In this document: positions 15,003 through 18,556 of the stretch, one piece after another
Layout: each line of letters starts with the position of its first letter
Numbering within the stretch: position 1 is the first letter of the stretch
From: Spirochaetia bacterium
GTDB lineage: Bacteria; Spirochaetota; Spirochaetia; Treponematales; Breznakiellaceae
NCBI GenBank assembly: GCA_026002265.1
Contig: BOBG01000034.1
Location: 1-18,556 of the forward strand
Direction of reading: 5' to 3'
DNA length: 18,556 bases
Translations under genes and position numbers: made by a program
Notes under the pieces: model-generated
Database searches by the model: none
The model's input: only the letters and a program-made list of their open reading frames with translations
What the model was told of the DNA's origin: nothing

Positions 15003-15064
15003 GTAAGCGTCAGTACGGCTTGCACCCCACTCCTAAAGAGTGGGTTTTGCGCCGAATTTGGATA
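15003..15064. repeat. Palindromic IS-end-like element between psuG and the TRAP gene
   Basis: Perfect inner stem CCCACTC (15026-15032)/GAGTGGG (15038-15044) with loop CTAAA, and outer arms CGGC (15016-15019)/GCCG (15051-15054). On the minus strand it reads hairpin with TTTAG loop, then ...TACTGACGC, recalling the IS200/IS605-type ends at 3162-3222 and 5336-5368. The flank TAAGCGTCA also matches TTAGCGTCA at 3161. A degenerate copy is at 3312-3366. It may also act as a terminator after psuG. Confidence 0.55.
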
Positions 15065-15090
15065 AACAATAAAAATATGAAGGAGCTACT

Positions 15091-17097
15091 ATGCCAGAAC
15101 ACGAAAAAACACATCACCACCATGAAGTACATGTCTTGACCGCAGCGGAAACCGAGGCATTGATCGCACAATTTGACCGGGAATCGAATGTCCGCCGGTT
15201 TACCGGAGTAAAAGATATTATTATCAAGGGACTCCTCCTTTTATTTACGGTATATATCTTTTGGGTGACGTTAATAGTAAGTCTTCCGGAACAAGTGCGC
15301 CGATGGGCATTTCTTGGAATTCTGATATTCATTGGTTATTTACTCTATCCGGTTCGCTCGAAAGGAACAAAAAAAATCAATTATGTTTCATGGTATGATA
15401 TTGTACTAGGTACACTTGGAGCGTTTTCATTTTTTTATTCTGTGGTTAATTTTCAAGCAATTATTGGCCGGGCAACGCTGTTACAGCCCTTTGATATTGC
15501 AGTGGGAATCGTTGGAACGCTTATTCTTGCGGAATTATGCCGCCGGGTCGTTGGTTTGCCGATTCTCTTTGTTGCCGGCGCTTTTATCATTTATGCATTT
15601 GCGGACGGTTTTTCTCTTAGGCGGATTGTGCACCAACTTTTCTATACAACTGATGGAATTATTGGTACTCCCATTGGAGTCTGCTCGACGTTTATTGTTC
15701 TTTTTATTTTTTTGGCATCGTTTTTGGAAAAATCCGGAATTGCCACTTTTTTCATTGATTTAGCCAATTCAGTTGCCGGCTTCGCCGCTGGAGGCCCCGC
15801 GAAAGTTGCGGTTATCGCCAGCGCGCTCGAAGGAATGTACTCTGGCTCTTCAGTGGCAAACACAGTCGGCAGCGGAAGTGTCACCATTCCGATCATGAAA
15901 AAAACCGGCTATAAGCCCGAATTTGCTGCCGCAGTCGAGGCTGCCGCTTCAACCGGAGGACAGATTATGCCCCCGATTATGGGTGCCGCCGCATTTTTAA
16001 TGGCTGAATTAACGGATATTCCCTATGCACAAATTGCAGTGTCGGCGATTTTGCCGGCTGTACTTTATTTTACTGGAATCTTTTTAATGGTTCATTTTGA
16101 AGCAAAAAAACTTGGTCTCAAAGGTTTACCAAAAGAAGATATTCCCCATTTTGGAAAATTATTTTTAACAAAAGGCTACCTTTTTTTACCGGTTATCGTG
16201 CTTGTTGTGTTGATGGGCCGCGGTTTTACACCGGCTTATGCAGCTTGTTTTGCGATTGTTACTGCGATTGTGGTGAGTATGTTCCGGAAAGAGACTCGTT
16301 TTAACCCGGGAACTTTTGTTGAAGCTCTCACCGGCGGTTCGAGAAACACCATCGGTGTTGCGATTGCCTGTGCGATGGCCGGAATTGTGGTGGGAATCGT
16401 GTCGCTCACTGGACTTGGCCAAACTCTTATCGGGCTGCTTACCCAGGTTGTCAACATTCCTTTTTTCACGATGACTCATACCAATCTTTTTGTCGCGCTC
16501 ATCATAACAATGATTGCATGTTTGATCCTCGGCATGGGCATTCCGACAACTGCAAATTACATTATCATGGCGACAATTACTGCACCGATGGTGATCAGGG
16601 CCGGGCAGGAAGCGGGTGTCGTGGTACCGCTGATGGCCGCGCATATGTTTGTGTTTTACTTTGGTATTCTCGCCGATATTACTCCACCGGTTGCACTTGC
16701 TGCGTATGCAGGAGCCGCGATTGCAAAATCGAATCCAATTAAAACCGGTGTGACTGCGACTCGGCTTGCCCTCACCGCATTTATCATTCCCTATATTTTT
16801 ATCTTTAGTCCGGGAATGTTATTGATAAATACGACTCCGACTGCGGTTATACAGATCATCGTGACTTCGGTCATTGGTATGTTCGGACTTGCGGCCGGAT
16901 TGGAAGGATATATGTTCAAACCGGCGCTACCCTTTGAGCGGATTATGGCAATAGCTGGCGGATTATTGTTAATATATCCGGGTCTTGTGAGTGACCTCAT
17001 TGGTCTTGTACTGATTGCAATTGTGGTACTGCTGCAAATCTTTTTGAAGAGAACTATAAAGCCCGGTAACTATCTTAATGATCCGGAACATAGATGA
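15091..17097 (+). CDS. TRAP transporter fused permease (4TM/12TM, DctQM-type)
   Basis: 668 residues from ATG with AGGAG 5 bases upstream. The cytoplasmic N-terminus is His-rich (H8-H11, H14). Then come hydrophobic segments of the small-subunit part (about 45-190) and the large DctM-type part (about 195-660), with the signature 'EGMYSGSSVANTVGSGS', 'VTIPIMKKTGY' and 'STGGQIMPPIMGAAAFLMAE'. These proteins drive Na+ or H+-coupled uptake of organic solutes in the inner membrane together with a periplasmic binding protein, usually of the TAXI type. No binding-protein gene is adjacent in the window, so the substrate cannot be inferred. A likely operon partner downstream is absent because thrH has its own promoter. 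Confidence 0.93.
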   Translation: MPEHEKTHHHHEVHVLTAAETEALIAQFDRESNVRRFTGVKDIIIKGLLLLFTVYIFWVTLIVSLPEQVRRWAFLGILIFIGYLLYPVRSKGTKKINYVSWYDIVLGTLGAFSFFYSVVNFQAIIGRATLLQPFDIAVGIVGTLILAELCRRVVGLPILFVAGAFIIYAFADGFSLRRIVHQLFYTTDGIIGTPIGVCSTFIVLFIFLASFLEKSGIATFFIDLANSVAGFAAGGPAKVAVIASALEGMYSGSSVANTVGSGSVTIPIMKKTGYKPEFAAAVEAAASTGGQIMPPIMGAAAFLMAELTDIPYAQIAVSAILPAVLYFTGIFLMVHFEAKKLGLKGLPKEDIPHFGKLFLTKGYLFLPVIVLVVLMGRGFTPAYAACFAIVTAIVVSMFRKETRFNPGTFVEALTGGSRNTIGVAIACAMAGIVVGIVSLTGLGQTLIGLLTQVVNIPFFTMTHTNLFVALIITMIACLILGMGIPTTANYIIMATITAPMVIRAGQEAGVVVPLMAAHMFVFYFGILADITPPVALAAYAGAAIAKSNPIKTGVTATRLALTAFIIPYIFIFSPGMLLINTTPTAVIQIIVTSVIGMFGLAAGLEGYMFKPALPFERIMAIAGGLLLIYPGLVSDLIGLVLIAIVVLLQIFLKRTIKPGNYLNDPEHR

Positions 17098-17118
17098 TGC
17101 ACTGGGACGTACAATTTA

Positions 17119-17147
17119 TATACAAACCGCTGAGGTGATGATATAAT
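17119..17147 (+). promoter_or_regulatory. Promoter for thrH with start at the ATG
   Basis: TATAAT at 17142-17147 ends 6 bases before the ATG at 17154; a weak -35 (TATACA, 17119-17124) sits 17 bases upstream. Transcription would start at or next to the ATG. GAGG at 17132 is 18 bases away, too far to serve as a ribosome-binding site. Confidence 0.5.
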
Positions 17148-17153
17148 TCCGGT

Positions 17154-17768
17154 ATGCATATAGTATGTCTTGATCTTGAGGGAGTACTTGTCCCGGAAAT
17201 TTGGATCGCATTTGCAGAAGCTACCGGAATTAGTGCATTCCGCCGGACGACTCGCGACGAGCCGGATTATGATGCGTTGATGCATTTTCGGCTCGATCTG
17301 CTCAACAAGAATCGTTTGAAACTGCCGGACATTCAGCGGGTCATTGCTGCAATCGATCCGCTTCCGGGCGCGGTTGAATTTGTCAACAGCCTCCGCAGCC
17401 GGACGCAGGTTGTTATATTTTCCGATACATACACTGAATTTGCGGCGCCGCTTATGGCAAAACTCGGCTATCCTACCCTTTTTTGCAACACGTTGGTCGT
17501 GGGGGAGGATGGTACAATCACCGGCTACCGGCTCCGGCAAACAAATGGGAAGAGAGAAGCGGTTCGGGCTTTAAAATCTTTGAATATAAGTGTTTTTGCG
17601 GCTGGCGACTCATTTAATGACCTTGGAATGATCCACGAAGCCCATGCCGGCTGTCTGTTCCGGGCGCCCAACACGATCCGGGAATCTGAACAAAGTATTC
17701 CGTGTGTTGACGAGTACGACGCATTTTTGGGAGTCATCGATCAATTTTTGTCCAGAGAATTTGCCTGA
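17154..17768 (+). CDS. thrH: Phosphoserine phosphatase/homoserine phosphotransferase, HAD family
   Basis: 204 residues, the usual ThrH length. HAD motifs are complete: motif I 'CLDLEGVLVPE' with D7 (nucleophile) and E9, motif II 'VVIFSDT' with S90, motif III K133 in 'NGKRE', and motif IV 'GDSFND' with D152 and D156. The 'DLEGVL' in place of DxDGT, together with 'VPEIWIAFAE', marks the ThrH branch. ThrH removes phosphate from phosphoserine and can move it to homoserine, linking serine and threonine synthesis in the cytoplasm. It lies between the TRAP permease and dnaE without overlap. No ribosome-binding site is present at normal spacing (see promoter). Confidence 0.92.
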   Translation: MHIVCLDLEGVLVPEIWIAFAEATGISAFRRTTRDEPDYDALMHFRLDLLNKNRLKLPDIQRVIAAIDPLPGAVEFVNSLRSRTQVVIFSDTYTEFAAPLMAKLGYPTLFCNTLVVGEDGTITGYRLRQTNGKREAVRALKSLNISVFAAGDSFNDLGMIHEAHAGCLFRAPNTIRESEQSIPCVDEYDAFLGVIDQFLSREFA

Positions 17769-17787
17769 CCTTAGAGAACGAACAAAC

Positions 17788-17816
17788 TTGCAAAACGATA
17801 TATTTTCGGTTATTAT
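17788..17816 (+). promoter_or_regulatory. Promoter for dnaE with start at the ATG
   Basis: TTGCAA (17788-17793), 17-base spacer, TATTAT (17811-17816), then 6 bases and the ATG at 17823. The expected transcription start is the A of the ATG. No Shine-Dalgarno is present (the preceding bases are pyrimidine-rich). Geometry is identical to that at thrH. Confidence 0.55.
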
Positions 17817-17822
17817 TCTCCT

Positions 17823-18556
17823 ATGCCCGATTTTGTACATTTGCATGTTCATACTGATTTTTCTCTGTTGGATGGTGCGGCGTCTGTCGACGCACTCGCT
17901 GCAAAAGCAGCTTCGCTCGGAATGAAACACCTCGCAATCACCGATCATGGCAACCTTTTTGGTGCGATTAAATTCCGGGACGCGTGCGAAAAAAAAGAGA
18001 TTCACCCGATTATCGGCAGTGAATTTTATATGGCGCCCGGTTCCCGGTTTGAAAAAGCCGGTTCCGATTATACCAATAAATATTATCACTTGATTTTATT
18101 GTCAACAAACGAAGAAGGTTACCGGAATTTAATGAAACTTTCTTCCTATTCTTTTATCGAGGGTTTTTATAGTAAACCACGGATAGATAAAGAATTACTC
18201 ACTAAATATCATGCCGGTTTAATTTGCCTTTCAGCGTGTGTGGCCGGGGAAATTCCTTCTTTAATTTTAGATGGAAAAGAAGCTGAAGCAGAGCAGAGCG
18301 CGCTGTGGTTTGCCTCCCTTTTTGGCGAGGGAAATTTTTATATTGAATTACAAGATCATGGTTTAGCGTTGCAAAAAACGTTAAATCCGGTGTTAATCGA
18401 TATTGCTAAACGAAATAATATACCCCTTGTAGTGACTAATGATATTCATTATTTAGAAGAAGAAGATTGGGAAGCCCAGGACATTCTCCTTTGCATTTCC
18501 ACCGGAAAAAAACGAAGTGACAAAAAACGTCTCCGGTTTGATTCAAAAGAATTTTA
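17823..18556 (+). CDS. dnaE: DNA polymerase III alpha subunit, N-terminal 244 codons
   Basis: The frame is open from ATG 17823 to the right edge, so the gene is truncated by the window, not damaged. The visible part is the PHP domain of replicative DnaE-type polymerases: 'FVHLHVHTDFSLLDG' (metal-binding H6/H8/H10 region), 'LAITDHGNLFGAIKF', 'PIIGSEFYMAPG', 'YYHLILLSTNEEGYRNLMKL', 'GLICLSACVAGEIP' and 'VVTNDIHYL'. The polymerase active site, tau-binding region and clamp-binding motif lie beyond the edge. The PHP metal ligands appear largely kept, so a metal-binding, possibly proofreading PHP domain is likely; this is inferred from motifs. Confidence 0.96.
   Translation, partial: MPDFVHLHVHTDFSLLDGAASVDALAAKAASLGMKHLAITDHGNLFGAIKFRDACEKKEIHPIIGSEFYMAPGSRFEKAGSDYTNKYYHLILLSTNEEGYRNLMKLSSYSFIEGFYSKPRIDKELLTKYHAGLICLSACVAGEIPSLILDGKEAEAEQSALWFASLFGEGNFYIELQDHGLALQKTLNPVLIDIAKRNNIPLVVTNDIHYLEEEDWEAQDILLCISTGKKRSDKKRLRFDSKEF

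Overview
The window looks like a chromosomal segment of a Treponema-like spirochaete. The basis is family resemblance, not a marker gene: a treponemal 'NDWLPG' hypothetical protein family, FGE-type variable proteins like Treponema TvpA, a ThrH-type phosphotransferase and a TonB-type outer-membrane barrel. The species cannot be named from this sequence. No rRNA, tRNA or CRISPR array was seen.

Layout. Bases 1-3132 (minus strand) hold an AddB-like nuclease gene open at the left edge, preceded by a coiled-coil PD-(D/E)XK protein. Bases 3133-4320 are accessory, AT-rich DNA with IS200/IS605-type end hairpins, one or two small minus-strand hypothetical genes and a 21-bp phased GGAC repeat in front of a promoter. 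Bases 4330-5040 encode a hypothetical protein. Bases 5110-5368 carry a strong promoter, a structured RNA resembling an omega/HEARO-type RNA, and an IS-type right-end hairpin, with no nuclease gene.

Bases 5403-10925 are the most interesting part: a tandem array of exported caspase-like proteins. Gene 1 is caspase + FN3 + FGE + two 77-aa repeats + FGE; gene 2 is caspase + FN3 + FGE; a third copy is decayed. The three complete FGE domains end in segments that differ almost only where a template could carry adenine, with first and second codon positions varying and third positions fixed. This is the signature of diversity-generating retroelement (DGR) variable regions. No reverse transcriptase or template repeat lies in the window, so the machinery would have to be elsewhere. 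Palindromes with 21-bp tandem repeats follow the two C-terminal variable regions. The array is bracketed by an intact hypothetical gene (4330-5040) and an internally deleted copy of it (11039-11186).

Bases 11282-18556 return to ordinary chromosome on the plus strand: a TonB-dependent-receptor-like outer-membrane protein, pseudouridine-5'-phosphate glycosidase (psuG), a fused TRAP permease, ThrH, and the start of DNA polymerase III alpha (dnaE), cut by the right edge. thrH and dnaE appear to be read from promoters placed so that transcription starts at the ATG (leaderless). Working model: the exported caspase/FGE proteins are diversified binding proteins whose ligand-contact surface is rewritten by a DGR acting in trans.
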